Positions 1 to 9,755 of a stretch of DNA of 64,000 bases are shown here, in pieces. Each line of letters opens with the position of its first letter. Position 1 is the stretch's first letter. The notes under the pieces were generated by a model. It searched no databases. It had not been told where the DNA came from and saw nothing but the letters and a program-made list of their open reading frames with translations. This DNA comes from Rhodocytophaga aerolata (lineage in GTDB: Bacteria > Bacteroidota > Bacteroidia > Cytophagales > 172606-1). Made by a program: the position numbers and the translations under genes. The stretch spans positions 372,001 to 436,000 of the forward strand of contig NZ_JAUKPO010000003.1 of assembly GCF_030503435.1 (NCBI RefSeq). The letters are read 5' to 3'.

Positions 1-2648
1 TTCATAGAGCTTACTTCACGGGTTACAAAAGATTCTATTTGGAAAACCCGCTTGGCTAATGAATACAGGCTGTCTTCAATAATTTTAGCGTCATCTTTTA
101 ATTTCAGTTGTTCTTGAGACAGATTAACAAAGCGGGGGTCTGACAAATTTACGTTTCTGAAATCTTTCATTAACTTTTCCTGATCGAAAGAAAGCGTAAT
201 AAGATTTTCAAGAATGTCTCTCAGATGATCTAGGTTCTCCTGCGCTTGTTCCATCTCCATCTCATTTTGCATTTCAGAAAGCTTAGAAGCCATGTCTTTC
301 ATCTGTTGAGCAGCATTTTTCTGAGATTGAGAAGCTTTCTTGTTTTGATTATTTTGAAGCTGCTCCATGCTTTTTTGCTGTTCCTCTGAAATGTTTTTTT
401 CTTCTTCGGAGGTATTCTGCATCTCACTGGGTTGCTCCAAAGATTTATTCATCTCCTTTAGTTCTTCTATGGATTCTTTTGTTTCATCAAACTTCTGTTT
501 CAATTCATCTTGTTTTTGCTTCAATTCATCCTGCTTCTGTTGCTTTTGCTCATCAGATAGTTTGTTGTTTTTATCTTTATTTTCATCTCCTTCTTTTGTT
601 TCTTCGCTCAGCTTATTTTGCTCTTCAGCTAATTTGTTTAAGTCATTAATCTCCTTTTCTAACTTTTGATCAAACTGAATTTGCTTAAACATCTCTAAAG
701 CACGGGCAATCTCTTTCTCTAGATTAGATTCTTTTTTATTAATTTTTTCTAATATATCCTGCGAATTATTGCGGTTAGACTCGAGAAGTTTTTGAAGTTC
801 TTCGTAAAGTTTTTTGGTTTCCTCATCGAGCAATTCATCCATAAGCTTTTGTAATTGCTGCATTTTTTCAGAAAGCTGATTGCTGTTTTCAGAAAAGCGG
901 TCCCGTTTTTCATTCATGACGCCCATCTGTTTCTGCATTTCCTCAATCTTCTTTGTGAGTTCTTCTTTCTTTTTCAGGATATCTTCAATAAGTTTCTTAT
1001 CCTGAAAATCTAGATTCTTTTTTGACTTTAGCCGGTTTTCTAAACTACTAATATCTTTTTTCAGCTTATCAACCTGACTCAACGTACTGTTCATCGTGCC
1101 CTTAGCCTGCTCAGCTTCTTTTTCCAAGTTTTTCTCCAGTTCATTAATAGAAGGTAGTTGAAATGTAAAGTTTGAAGAGCGTGTGCTTTTACTACCATTC
1201 ACTCCATCATTATCCCAGACCTGAGCGAAATAGTCAAGCTTATCGCCGGGAGATAGTTTTAAGCTATCTAATACCCATTGATAATAAAAATTCTGTATAG
1301 CCTGTTTGGATTGGATGCCAATTGGAAAAGATTGATAAGGCTTATTATCTGGAGATGAACCTGCTTTAGTTATTTTATAAAACAAAGTCAATTTATTTAA
1401 GCCATAATCGTCCGAAATGTTGCCTCCTAGAATAATATAATTAAACAAAGTAGTGTCCTTGAAATAGTCAACTGATATTTTTGGATACTGATCAGGTATC
1501 ACTTCCAGGAAATAATTAATATCCTCTTTGTTAGAACCAAAATTGTTTTTCAGTTTTATGCGGTAAGGTTCAGAAACAGAAGCTTGTTTATTAAAACCAA
1601 AACTATTCCTAGCCTTCTTTTGGGCTGGTACATAAGCACTATCCGATTCAAAATACACAAGCAAGCTATCGGCTTCAGAAGAAGAAAATTCCCAGTCTAT
1701 TTGAGAACCTTCTGGCACAACCAAGTTTCCAACATTGTTTAGCTTATCGTCTACCCTGTTTAAATAATCCGGATAGGAAATATGTGCATTAAACTGGGTT
1801 AAACTTGGCCGGGTAATTAAATTTAGTGAGTAAGTAGTTGAAGTAAAACCGGCAGCATCAAATGAAAAATCTATAGCCTTCTGAATTTTTGAGAAGGTAT
1901 ACGAAAAGCTGTGGTTTCCCAGACTATTCATTTTATAGTTTCTGCCGTTGTAGGTAATGTAAACTGCTTCGGGAATAGCCTTTCCTTCTAAGTTAAGATA
2001 AATAGTAAAATCTTCATTCTTGAAGACGTCTAAGGAAGAATTTTGAAGCGTAAACGAAAAGGGAGCTGCAGGAACATAGGCTTTGTTAAAATTAACAATC
2101 CGTGCAGAGCTTTCGGTTAGGAACTGAGGAGCGAATATGAGTATAATAATGATAAGTAAAGTAGGAATAGCAGCATATTTGAGATACCGCTTATTCTCAT
2201 CATATTTTACAGCGTCCGAAAATCGAATCAAGCTAAGTTGCTGTGTCCGTTGAGCAATACTAGCCTGCAATAATTCATTTTGTGAACTGCTTAATGAATG
2301 CAGCTGTACTGTATTCAGCAGTTTATCACTTATCTCAGGGAAATATTTTCCGATTTGTACCGCTGCCTCTTCATCACTTATCGGCTTATTAATGTTGTAT
2401 AATTTTAACAATGGATTGATAATCCAATAAACCACACAGAACAACAGAACAGTAATAAAAGAAAAGAATAAGATGGCACGGGATACCGGATTAAACTGCC
2501 CAAAGTATTCCAGCGTATTCACAAATAGATAAGCCGAAAGTAGTAATGCAAGGGAAACAATACATCCCCGGACCAATAAGTTACTGTAGTATTTTTTTTT
2601 ATACTCGGTTAACCTATCTAATAAGTTTTGGTAAGATAAATCGGACAT
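1..2648 (-). CDS. DUF4175-family membrane/coiled-coil protein, partial (C-terminus off window)
   Basis: The frame opens with ATG at 2648 and stays open for 882 codons to the window edge, so the C-terminus is missing. The N-terminus (MSDLSYQNLLDRLTEYKKK) is followed by two hydrophobic segments at about residues 25-85 and a third at about 165-185. A beta-rich region comes next. From about residue 500 onward there is a very long Gln/Glu/Lys/Leu-rich coiled coil. This order (N-terminal membrane helices, then a giant Q/E-rich coil, total usually about 1,100 residues) matches the DUF4175 proteins of Bacteroidota, whose function is unknown. The short plus-strand reading frame at 367-669 is the complement of the coil and is not a gene. 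The family call is confident; no role can be given. Confidence 0.8.
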   Translation of the reverse strand, partial: MSDLSYQNLLDRLTEYKKKYYSNLLVRGCIVSLALLLSAYLFVNTLEYFGQFNPVSRAILFFSFITVLLFCVVYWIINPLLKLYNINKPISDEEAAVQIGKYFPEISDKLLNTVQLHSLSSSQNELLQASIAQRTQQLSLIRFSDAVKYDENKRYLKYAAIPTLLIIIILIFAPQFLTESSARIVNFNKAYVPAAPFSFTLQNSSLDVFKNEDFTIYLNLEGKAIPEAVYITYNGRNYKMNSLGNHSFSYTFSKIQKAIDFSFDAAGFTSTTYSLNLITRPSLTQFNAHISYPDYLNRVDDKLNNVGNLVVPEGSQIDWEFSSSEADSLLVYFESDSAYVPAQKKARNSFGFNKQASVSEPYRIKLKNNFGSNKEDINYFLEVIPDQYPKISVDYFKDTTLFNYIILGGNISDDYGLNKLTLFYKITKAGSSPDNKPYQSFPIGIQSKQAIQNFYYQWVLDSLKLSPGDKLDYFAQVWDNDGVNGSKSTRSSNFTFQLPSINELEKNLEKEAEQAKGTMNSTLSQVDKLKKDISSLENRLKSKKNLDFQDKKLIEDILKKKEELTKKIEEMQKQMGVMNEKRDRFSENSNQLSEKMQQLQKLMDELLDEETKKLYEELQKLLESNRNNSQDILEKINKKESNLEKEIARALEMFKQIQFDQKLEKEINDLNKLAEEQNKLSEETKEGDENKDKNNKLSDEQKQQKQDELKQKQDELKQKFDETKESIEELKEMNKSLEQPSEMQNTSEEEKNISEEQQKSMEQLQNNQNKKASQSQKNAAQQMKDMASKLSEMQNEMEMEQAQENLDHLRDILENLITLSFDQEKLMKDFRNVNLSDPRFVNLSQEQLKLKDDAKIIEDSLYSLAKRVFQIESFVTREVSSM

Positions 2649-2876
2649 ATAAAATAGAATAGGTAGTTTACGAAATAATGTAGATTAAATAATCGTCGGG
2701 TAAAGCAATATTCTATCTAAAGCTATTAAATTGATAAATTGTTCAACAACGGGAAAGCGATCTGCCCGTCATTGAACAATAAAGATTGAACTGCTAAATT
2801 TATCCGGATTACAATCTATAATTTACTAAATTATATTGATCGGTAAAACACTTATACAGGAAAACATAACAGCTTG

Positions 2877-4643
2877 TTATATTTCTTGTTTAGAATCTTT
2901 TGCCCTCTCTAAATAAACTTCTGAGAAGTCCCTATATTGCATAGGATTATTAGGAAAATTTTTGATGTACGACTGAATTAACCTGTATCCTTCATCATAC
3001 CACAACACAATTATAGGGGCATCATTCATTATTATCTGTTCAGCCTGTAAAAACAACCGATTGGCTTCTTCAATACTTTTTGCATTTAATGCCTGTGTAT
3101 AGAACTTGTCAAAGGTATTGTTTCTATAACGCATTATATTGGGAAATGATCCAGATTTTGGAGAGTTTGGCACATCTTTTCCATTGAATATCCATAAAAA
3201 GTTTTCGGCACTAGGATAATCTGCCTGCCAGGCCATACGATTAAAATTATAATTGCCTGAAATACTATTATCAACCAACTGTGCCATTGGAACAAGATTC
3301 AAATTAACAGTGACGTTTAGATTATCTTTTAACTGCTTCTGTATTTCAACCGCTACGTTGGTATTTCTATCGCCTTCTGAATTCAACTGCAAAGTAACCA
3401 CCGGAAAGCCTTTCCCATTGGCGTAACCAGCTTTTGCTAGATAATATTTAGCTGAATCTACATCTAAAGTATATCCTTTAATTTGATTGATGTCATAATT
3501 TTTGAAGGAGGGAGGAGTAATACCATGCGTACCGGCAGCAAAACCTTCTCCATTTAATACCTGTTCTAAAATCTTATCCCGGTCAATAGCAAAAGAGAAA
3601 GCCTTACGAACATTAACATCTGCAAATATCTTGTCTTGCGTATTGAAAGCCAGAAACTGTGTAAGCATCTCCGGAGCCCGCTGCAAATCGTATTGGGCAT
3701 ATTCTGTACCAGCAGCATTACTTCCGGTTTCCTCTAAGATTTCTATAATAAATTCAGTGGGTAACCGGTAAAGCATATCCAAATTGCCTTTCTTAAACTC
3801 GAACAACTCTGTTTTTTTATCCTTGATAAATTGAATACTGATTGCTTCCAGAAAAGGCAGTTTATTGCCAAACTCATCTACTCCATGATATTTATCATGA
3901 CGTTTGAACACCATAGAGATATTTTCATCAACATCAGAGAGTCTAAACGGTCCGGTACCTACAGGTTTAATACGCATGTCAATGCCATATTTGTCAAAAG
4001 CCTCTTTAGGATATATAAAGGTTGCAGGCCCGGCAAGATTATAAAGCAGTACGGATGAGGGTTTTTCAAGTGTTAATTGCAAGGTATAATCATCAATAAC
4101 TTTGATTCCTTCTACCTCGAAAGAAGGTTTTTTTCCTCCTGCACTTGCTTCAAAATATTGAGTTGCACCTTTAAGGATATCCTTGAAAATAGGGAAATTT
4201 TGGTTTGTTGGACTCTGCGTACAAAGCTGCGTAAAACAAAACTTTACATCACTAGCAACCATTTCTCTCCCTATACCATTCTCAAAACAAGCATCGTCCT
4301 GAAAAAATATACCTTTTTTTAACTTAATCGTGTATATAGTACCAGAAGCATCTACCTGATGATTTTCGGCCAAGCAATTAATTACTTCCAGATTTTCTTT
4401 ATTGAATTTAAAAAGCCCTTCATATGTCTGTGCCGCTACCCGGTACGAAAAAGCATCAGTAATATTGGGTGGATAAAGGCTTTTGATGTACTCTGCTTCG
4501 CTTAGTCTGAACACACCTCCATAGCTTCTATTTCCTTTGGCTTCAGCTGGCAAATTGCTTTTTATAGTAGAACGCTTCGGTGTATTGTCGCACGACCAGA
4601 ACACTACTGAAAAGAGAATAATATATAAATAAGATACCTTCAT
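2877..4643 (-). CDS. OppA/DppA-like ABC transporter substrate-binding lipoprotein
   Basis: 588 residues. The N-terminus MKVSYLYIILFSVVFWSC ends in a lipobox-like FWSC, so the mature protein is probably a lipid-anchored periplasmic protein. The body has the hallmarks of family-5 extracellular solute-binding proteins (SBP_bac_5): an N-terminal EAEYIKSLYPPNITDAFSYR segment, a TYEGLFKF strand, and NVRKAFSFAIDRDKIL at about 345-360, the characteristic central signature. These proteins bind oligopeptides or other solutes for ABC importers. No permease or ATPase gene lies beside it, so it is an orphan binding protein here and its ligand cannot be read from the sequence. About 230 bases separate it from the DUF4175 gene on the same strand. 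Confidence 0.85.
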   Translation of the reverse strand: MKVSYLYIILFSVVFWSCDNTPKRSTIKSNLPAEAKGNRSYGGVFRLSEAEYIKSLYPPNITDAFSYRVAAQTYEGLFKFNKENLEVINCLAENHQVDASGTIYTIKLKKGIFFQDDACFENGIGREMVASDVKFCFTQLCTQSPTNQNFPIFKDILKGATQYFEASAGGKKPSFEVEGIKVIDDYTLQLTLEKPSSVLLYNLAGPATFIYPKEAFDKYGIDMRIKPVGTGPFRLSDVDENISMVFKRHDKYHGVDEFGNKLPFLEAISIQFIKDKKTELFEFKKGNLDMLYRLPTEFIIEILEETGSNAAGTEYAQYDLQRAPEMLTQFLAFNTQDKIFADVNVRKAFSFAIDRDKILEQVLNGEGFAAGTHGITPPSFKNYDINQIKGYTLDVDSAKYYLAKAGYANGKGFPVVTLQLNSEGDRNTNVAVEIQKQLKDNLNVTVNLNLVPMAQLVDNSISGNYNFNRMAWQADYPSAENFLWIFNGKDVPNSPKSGSFPNIMRYRNNTFDKFYTQALNAKSIEEANRLFLQAEQIIMNDAPIIVLWYDEGYRLIQSYIKNFPNNPMQYRDFSEVYLERAKDSKQEI

Positions 4644-5298
4644 TGAAATAATTAATTATTAGGATCTAAGAAATAGCAAATGATTCGATGTAAATTAGAA
4701 GGATAGGTTCAAATAAGTTAGACAATGCACAAAAAATCTAACATCAGAAATATAAAGGCATAAAATAAAAAATTATATACATTGCTAATACCTTCAAAAA
4801 TCAGGTTAAAGTAGTTCTCAATAAATGAATCGAGAAAGTATTAGAGTATGTATACTAAACATTCATTTGTTATCCGTCCTCTATCCGTTTCACGCCTTCC
4901 ATAAATAAAGATTACTGAACTCTATAAATTTACAAGCTTTTGGCAAAAGTTGAGTGATAAGGGTGTACTATAAGGCAGATTATCGCTTTAAAAAACCTTC
5001 TAAGATGTAAGGATTCGGAAAAAAGTAGCAAAAGAGACCTATTAATCTTTTTCCAACTTTAAGTATTACATGGCCCTAAGAACATTGAATACATGAGAAA
5101 TGAATAGTTGTAGTACTATATTTCTCAATGTTTTACTATTAAAAAAAATCAACGGGTCAAGAAAGACTTAAATAAAAGAGTTGAGAGGGATTGAAATAGA
5201 ATAGATAGCAAGCCAAAATGCTTCTTAAAAAGGCAAGTTTGCAGGTAAAAATTTAAATTAAGATGTGTTTAAATAGCAGTAAACAAGTAATTCAGCTT
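4644..5298. other. Intergenic region, no gene seen
   Basis: About 650 bases of AT-rich sequence between the OppA-like gene and the small gene ending at 5299. Both flanking genes are on the minus strand. I see no reading frame of convincing composition, no clear hairpin terminator and no RNA-gene signature. Confidence 0.5.
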
Positions 5299-5649
5299 TT
5301 ACACCTCTTTTTCAAAATAGTCAATAGCCAAAGATTTTAATAATTTTTCTTGATCCAGTAAATCTAAAAAAGGCAAATTTTTAACAAGCTTCCAGTGTGG
5401 CCAACCTTGTTCGTCGGTACCTACAAACTCATAGATGCCAGAATAACTCAAAAGCTTACATATAGCAATATGCATCAAATCTTGTTTCTGCTCCTTTGAA
5501 AATTGTTTGATGCCCTGACCAAGCTCCTGTACACCTATTAAAAACAATACAGCATTTAAATCAGCCGGACGTTTACCTACTGCTTCTTGGAGTTTATCCA
5601 GAAGTACATTCCATTTCAAATTGAGTTCGTTATCTTCAGCCTGCATCAT
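5299..5649 (-). CDS. Conserved-looking hypothetical protein, 116 aa
   Basis: I do not recognise a family. The protein is soluble and mostly helical by composition (LNLKWNVLLDKLQEAVGKRPADLNAVLFLIGVQELG), with a C-terminal aromatic stretch (GWPHWKLVKNLPFLDL). Its start overlaps the stop of the upstream AhpD-like gene by four bases (ATGA), so the two are almost certainly translationally coupled. That suggests a related role, but the function is unknown. A second ATG lies one codon downstream. Confidence 0.75.
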   Translation of the reverse strand: MMQAEDNELNLKWNVLLDKLQEAVGKRPADLNAVLFLIGVQELGQGIKQFSKEQKQDLMHIAICKLLSYSGIYEFVGTDEQGWPHWKLVKNLPFLDLLDQEKLLKSLAIDYFEKEV

Positions 5650-5990
5650 TGTTTGGCATTTAATGCTTCCCAGAATTCAACAGCACGTCGCAAATGAGGA
5701 ATTACAATAGTTCCTCCAATTAAATTGGCAATAGCAAATACTTCAAACATTTGGTCATTTGAAACGCCTAGCTCTTTACACTTACCTAAATGGTATTTTA
5801 CACAATCGTCGCATCGCAATACCATCGAACAAGCTAGTCCAATCATTTCCTTGGTAACTACATCAACTGAACCCGGCGCATAACAATTGGTATCCAGATT
5901 AAAAATTCGTTTTAAAATAATATTATCAGCTCCCATGATTTTGTCGTTCATGCGGCTTCTATAGTCATTGAAACTTTCAACTAAATCCAT
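5646..5990 (-). CDS. Carboxymuconolactone decarboxylase/AhpD-like protein
   Basis: 114 residues, the usual size for single-domain CMD/AhpD-like proteins. The diagnostic redox motif is present: C60-D-D-C63-x3-H67, in RCDDCVKYHLGKC. In AhpD this CxxC pair is the thiol-disulfide centre, working with a proton-relay His and supporting peroxide reduction. Homologues with this motif are usually called alkylhydroperoxidase-like. The C-terminal helix (IANLIGGTIVIPHLRRAVEFW) fits the all-alpha fold. It is the first gene of a two-gene minus-strand operon with the 116-aa protein. The family is clear; the physiological substrate is not. Confidence 0.85.
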   Translation of the reverse strand: MDLVESFNDYRSRMNDKIMGADNIILKRIFNLDTNCYAPGSVDVVTKEMIGLACSMVLRCDDCVKYHLGKCKELGVSNDQMFEVFAIANLIGGTIVIPHLRRAVEFWEALNAKQ

Positions 5991-6099
5991 TGTATTAATT
6001 ACATTATATACCTTATGCGAAGCTACAAAATATAAGCGAGACCCAGGAAAATAAGTAAATTAAAGTTGGATCAATCTCCTTTATTTGATTTAGTATCTT

Positions 6100-6786
6100 A
6101 TGCACCGTATGTTCACAGACTTCGTTTCGATGCTTTTTCCGGAATATTGCCTAATGTGTTCAGGACCTTTAGAAAGAGGCGAAGAATCAATATGCATCCA
6201 TTGTAAATACAATTTGCCAGTTACAAATCATCACCTGAGTAGTAGTGCAGAAGTGCTTCAAAAATTTTGGGGCAAAGTGCCACTAAGGTATGCCTGGGCT
6301 TATTTGAAGTTTACAAAACAAGGCAACGTGCAGAAGGTATTACATAAATTAAAATATAATGGGCACCAGCAAATAGGTATTACACTCGGACACTGGTATG
6401 GGCATGAACTTAGTGCTGCAAGTTTGAATAAAGAGTTTGACTTCATCCTGCCTGTACCTTTACATCCAGATAAATTAAAAAAGCGTGGGTACAACCAAAG
6501 TGATACATTTGCTAAAGGGTTATCAGACTCTATGGGGTTGCCCTGGTACCAGAATGTGTTACAAAAAGGCACTTTTAATGAAACGCAAACTAACAAACGG
6601 CGATTAGAAAGATGGCAGAATGTAAAAGATGTATATTGTGTAAAAGATGCTACAGTAATAGCTAACCAACGTATTCTGTTAGTAGATGATGTAGTAACTA
6701 CCGGATCTACCTTAGAGGCATGTGCACTAACATTAGTAGAGGCAGCTTGTAAGGAAGTAAGTATTGCTACTATTGCAACAGCTTAA
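6100..6786 (+). CDS. comF: ComF-family phosphoribosyltransferase-like protein
   Basis: 228 residues. The N-terminus carries a zinc-ribbon-like double Cys pair (C17-x2-C20 ... C32-x2-C35: CLMC ... CIHC), as in ComF/GntX proteins. The C-terminus has a PRPP-binding loop, ILLVDDVVTTGSTLEA (about residues 192-207), typical of type I phosphoribosyltransferases. The central VPLHPDKLKKRGYNQS segment is another ComF hallmark. ComF is needed for DNA uptake in several bacteria, but its reaction is not settled. ATG at 6100 places the Cys pairs at the usual distance from the start; a second Met lies three codons later. Confidence 0.92.
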   Translation: MHRMFTDFVSMLFPEYCLMCSGPLERGEESICIHCKYNLPVTNHHLSSSAEVLQKFWGKVPLRYAWAYLKFTKQGNVQKVLHKLKYNGHQQIGITLGHWYGHELSAASLNKEFDFILPVPLHPDKLKKRGYNQSDTFAKGLSDSMGLPWYQNVLQKGTFNETQTNKRRLERWQNVKDVYCVKDATVIANQRILLVDDVVTTGSTLEACALTLVEAACKEVSIATIATA

Positions 6787-6790
6787 AAGC

Positions 6791-6817
6791 AAAAAGCCTG
6801 CTATCAGCAGGCTTTTT
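6791..6817. terminator. Bidirectional intrinsic terminator between comF and gldJ
   Basis: Perfect inverted repeat AAAAAGCCTGCT / AGCAGGCTTTTT with a three-base loop and A/T tracts on both outer sides. It is placed exactly between two convergent genes. Confidence 0.85.
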
Positions 6818-6844
6818 GTTACATATTAGTTTTGTTGATTGCTA

Positions 6845-8047
6845 TTATCTGTTGGTTCCAGCATTGATCATTGCGCATCTGAAACCGATAAACGAAGTAG
6901 CTGAATCTTGCTCTAAGTATCTTCTTGTACCAGGTGCCATCCAATAAGCTACGTCTTTCCAAGAACCGCCTTTATATACCCGTACAGAGTCATCTATTAA
7001 TGAGCCAAAGTTAGCTTTATCGTAACTAGAGGATTTATCCAAAAATCCATTTCTTCTGATTGGGTTAAGATCATCGAAATCCTGGAAAGAAAGCGGACGG
7101 TACACATCATATACCCACTCACTTACGTTACCTGCCATGTTATATAAACCAAAATCGTTTGGTGGATACGCATAAATTTGTTCAGTAATTAAAGCAGCAT
7201 CGTTTAATTTACCAGCTATACCTGCATAATCGCCTCGTCCACGTTTGAAGTTAGCTAAAAAAGTACCCATTTGTTTGCCATATGGATTACGTAAAGCATG
7301 TCCATCCCATGGATATAAACGTCCGTTTGTTTGATTCTCGTCTAAATACTGTGTACCAATTAATGCTTTAGCAGCGTATTCCCACTCAGCTTCAGAAGGT
7401 AAACGATATTCTGGTAACACAACACCTGTTTCCAACGGAATGCGTCCACCATCGGCAGGGGGTTCAACACCGGCATCCTGGGCCAATTTATAGTTAACAA
7501 CATTAGTTCTCCAAGTACTGTAATCCACTGCCTGTTCCCAGGAGACACCAACTACCGGAAAATACCTGAAACCAGGATATCTCAGATAATGATCCACATA
7601 CGAATCGTTGAAAGCAAGCTCACTGGCCCAAACAGTAGTATCAGGTAGAGCAGACTGATAAAATTCACCATCAACCCCACCCGAATCACGCTCTATATAA
7701 AATAGATACTCTAGCCAGTGAATATTAGCGATTTCAGTTTCATCCATAAAAAAGGATTGAATACTGATAGTTCTCTCAAGATTGTCTCTTGTATTTAAAA
7801 TATCCTCCTCAGCAGAACCCATTGTAAAACGGCCTCCTTCAATAAAAACTAGGTTAGGTCCGGCAGGTTGGCCTGCAAAATCTGGAACCTGAAAGCCATC
7901 ATCTTCATTGTAAACTAGGCCAGTAGCCGTACTTTTATTGCCAGGATTGGCGGCCGTAGGATGCTTCCCTTTTTTACAAGCGCTAGCAAATACCGTTATT
8001 ATAATGGCAAGCATAACGGTTTTAAGTATGCTAAAATTTTTATTCAT
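6845..8047 (-). CDS. gldJ: Gliding motility/type IX secretion lipoprotein GldJ
   Basis: 400 residues. A signal peptide ends in a lipobox (FASAC, Cys24), so it is a lipoprotein. From about residue 66 to the end it has the formylglycine-generating-enzyme-like (SUMF1) fold: GPNLVFIEGGRFTMGS, SFFMDETEIANIHWLEYL, YFPVVGVSWEQAVDYS, LPSEAEWEYAA, NMAGNVSEWVYDVYRP and a C-terminal GGSWKDVAYW...IGFRCAM. The PDTTVWASELAFNDSY and HYLRYPGFRYFPVVGV segments resemble GldJ rather than GldK. GldJ is required for gliding and stability of the type IX secretion system. It stands alone here, without gldK/L/M/N. GldJ versus a GldK-like paralogue rests on motif memory. Confidence 0.82.
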   Translation of the reverse strand: MNKNFSILKTVMLAIIITVFASACKKGKHPTAANPGNKSTATGLVYNEDDGFQVPDFAGQPAGPNLVFIEGGRFTMGSAEEDILNTRDNLERTISIQSFFMDETEIANIHWLEYLFYIERDSGGVDGEFYQSALPDTTVWASELAFNDSYVDHYLRYPGFRYFPVVGVSWEQAVDYSTWRTNVVNYKLAQDAGVEPPADGGRIPLETGVVLPEYRLPSEAEWEYAAKALIGTQYLDENQTNGRLYPWDGHALRNPYGKQMGTFLANFKRGRGDYAGIAGKLNDAALITEQIYAYPPNDFGLYNMAGNVSEWVYDVYRPLSFQDFDDLNPIRRNGFLDKSSSYDKANFGSLIDDSVRVYKGGSWKDVAYWMAPGTRRYLEQDSATSFIGFRCAMINAGTNR

Positions 8048-8387
8048 AACCTGTTTTCTTATTTTTCTTTAAGAGGAGTGCTAATATACTATAGATTTTA
8101 TTCAAAATAAATTTTGTTGTTCTATAAATCTTACTATCTAACGCTAAATTGCAGGAAACAATTGTAATAATATTAAAAAAGAACGCTAAAAAGGCATTAT
8201 GTAATAAATAGAATCAATTTGCTACCTATCACTCAAACTTGAAGAACAAAAGTAAAGGAAAAATGCAAAAATAATTTGCTTATTCTAACAGATTCAATTG
8301 GGTGTACCATAGACTTGCAAAAAGAACATTTACGATACATAGTATTCGGACATACGTTTTAATCATTAATCTAACTAAGTCAATTAT
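8048..8387. promoter_or_regulatory. Divergent intergenic region gldJ/metB-like
   Basis: About 340 bases separating divergently transcribed genes, so promoters for both must lie here. The sequence is very AT-rich. I found no exact TAnnTTTG box, no SAM-riboswitch-like structure and no small gene I trust. Confidence 0.4.
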
Positions 8388-9527
8388 ATGAAATTCGGAA
8401 CAAAAGCCATACATGCCGGTGTACATCCTGATCCAACTACTGGAGCTATCATGACACCCATTTATCAAACATCTACCTATGTGCAGGCATCGCCGGGAAA
8501 GCATAAAGGGTATGAATATTCACGGACACAAAATCCAACCCGTGATGCTTTACAGAACAATCTGGCGGCGCTGGAAAATGGAAAATATGGATTATGTTTC
8601 TCATCTGGCATGGGAGCTATTGATGCCATTTTGAAATTATTTAAGCCCGGAGATGAAATTATTTCAACCAATGATCTGTATGGAGGTTCGTACAGAATTT
8701 TCACAAAGATCTATCAGAACTTTGGCATAAAGTTTCATTTTATTAATATGGATGATATACAATCTATTGAAACCTATATCAATTCTCAAACTAAGTTAAT
8801 CTGGTTGGAAACCCCTACCAATCCGCTATTAAATATAATAGATATAGCTGGCGCTGCAAAAATTGCTAAAAATCATCAGGTACTGGTAGCTGTTGACAAT
8901 ACCTTTGCTTCACCCTATCTTCAAAATCCATTGGATTTGGGAGCTGATATTGTCATGCATTCAGTTACAAAATACCTGGCTGGTCATTCGGATGTAGTAA
9001 TGGGAGCGCTTATTGTAAATGATGACGACTTACATAGCCGGCTTGCTTTTATTCAAAATGCGAGTGGCGCAGTAAGTGGTCCTCAGGATGCATTTTTGGT
9101 TTTACGCGGCATAAAAACGCTGCACCTTCGCATGCAAAGACATTGTGAAAACGGCCGGGCAATTGCTGAGTTTTTAGTATCACATCCTAAAGTAAGTAAG
9201 GTATACTGGCCAGGTCTGGAAAGCCATAATAATTATGCTATTGCCAAGAGTCAAATGCGAGATTTTGGCGGCATGCTTTCATTTACATTAAAAGGAGACA
9301 ATATGGAAGATGCTACACGGGTGATGGAAAGTTTTAAAGTATTCTCTCTGGCTGAGTCTCTGGGTGGCGTAGAATCTTTATGTACGCATCCGGCTACCAT
9401 GACGCATGCGAGTATTCCAAAAGAAGTACGTGAGAAAGCAGGCTTGAAAGATACACTTATTCGATTAAGTATTGGCGTAGAAGATGCCGAAGATTTAATT
9501 GATGATCTAAAACAAGCTATTGGCTAA
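8388..9527 (+). CDS. Cystathionine gamma-synthase/gamma-lyase family PLP enzyme
   Basis: 379 residues, full length for the Cys/Met-metabolism PLP family. Visible signatures: the N-terminal KFGTKAIHAGVHPDPTTGA, YEYSRTQNPTR, the cofactor-stacking FSSGMGAIDA (about 71-80), D170 in VAVDNTF (contacts the pyridine nitrogen), and the Schiff-base lysine K195 in HSVTKYLAGHSD. The C-terminal SLAESLGGVESLCTHPA and RLSIGVED are standard. The family covers cystathionine gamma-synthase (MetB), gamma-lyase and O-acetylhomoserine sulfhydrylase. The length and SLGGVESL type favour the first two, which cannot be separated by eye. Monocistronic, with its own terminator. Confidence 0.88.
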   Translation: MKFGTKAIHAGVHPDPTTGAIMTPIYQTSTYVQASPGKHKGYEYSRTQNPTRDALQNNLAALENGKYGLCFSSGMGAIDAILKLFKPGDEIISTNDLYGGSYRIFTKIYQNFGIKFHFINMDDIQSIETYINSQTKLIWLETPTNPLLNIIDIAGAAKIAKNHQVLVAVDNTFASPYLQNPLDLGADIVMHSVTKYLAGHSDVVMGALIVNDDDLHSRLAFIQNASGAVSGPQDAFLVLRGIKTLHLRMQRHCENGRAIAEFLVSHPKVSKVYWPGLESHNNYAIAKSQMRDFGGMLSFTLKGDNMEDATRVMESFKVFSLAESLGGVESLCTHPATMTHASIPKEVREKAGLKDTLIRLSIGVEDAEDLIDDLKQAIG

Positions 9528-9551
9528 GTAGTTACAGATAATAAGAAATAA

Positions 9552-9581
9552 AGCCTGTATGATTCATATTTCATACAGGCT
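9552..9581 (+). terminator. Intrinsic terminator after the metB-like gene
   Basis: Perfect 11-bp stem AGCCTGTATGA / TCATACAGGCT, eight-base loop, followed by TTTTATTTG. It begins 25 bases after the stop codon. Confidence 0.85.
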
Positions 9582-9641
9582 TTTTATTTGTACAAAGGCT
9601 CAAAGAGCTAGTGAATTATTGATAAGCTGAACAAGAAAAGT

Positions 9642-9755
9642 TTATAGAACTAAAATAAGAACGAGTACAGTAGCCAAACAGCCACTAATAAACCCAATTC
9701 CAATTCCTACCAGGAGTGGAGAGGGCTCAATTACAGGAGTATATTTTGTATTCAT
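9642..9755 (-). CDS. Possible 37-aa single-pass membrane peptide
   Basis: ATG at 9755 to TAA at 9642 encodes 37 residues: a polar start (MNTKYTPVIEPSPLLVGIG) followed by an uninterrupted hydrophobic segment from about residue 14 to the end (LLVGIGIGFISGCLATVLVL continuing to the C-terminus). This is the composition of a real one-helix membrane peptide. It lies in an otherwise gene-free 460-base gap and is antisense to its neighbours. No family is recognised, and an open frame of this length can arise by chance, so the call is tentative. Confidence 0.35.
   Translation of the reverse strand: MNTKYTPVIEPSPLLVGIGIGFISGCLATVLVLILVL

Noticed and set aside
367-669. 100-codon plus-strand Ser/Phe/Cys-rich frame
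   Set aside because: Complement of the Gln/Glu-rich coil of the DUF4175 gene.
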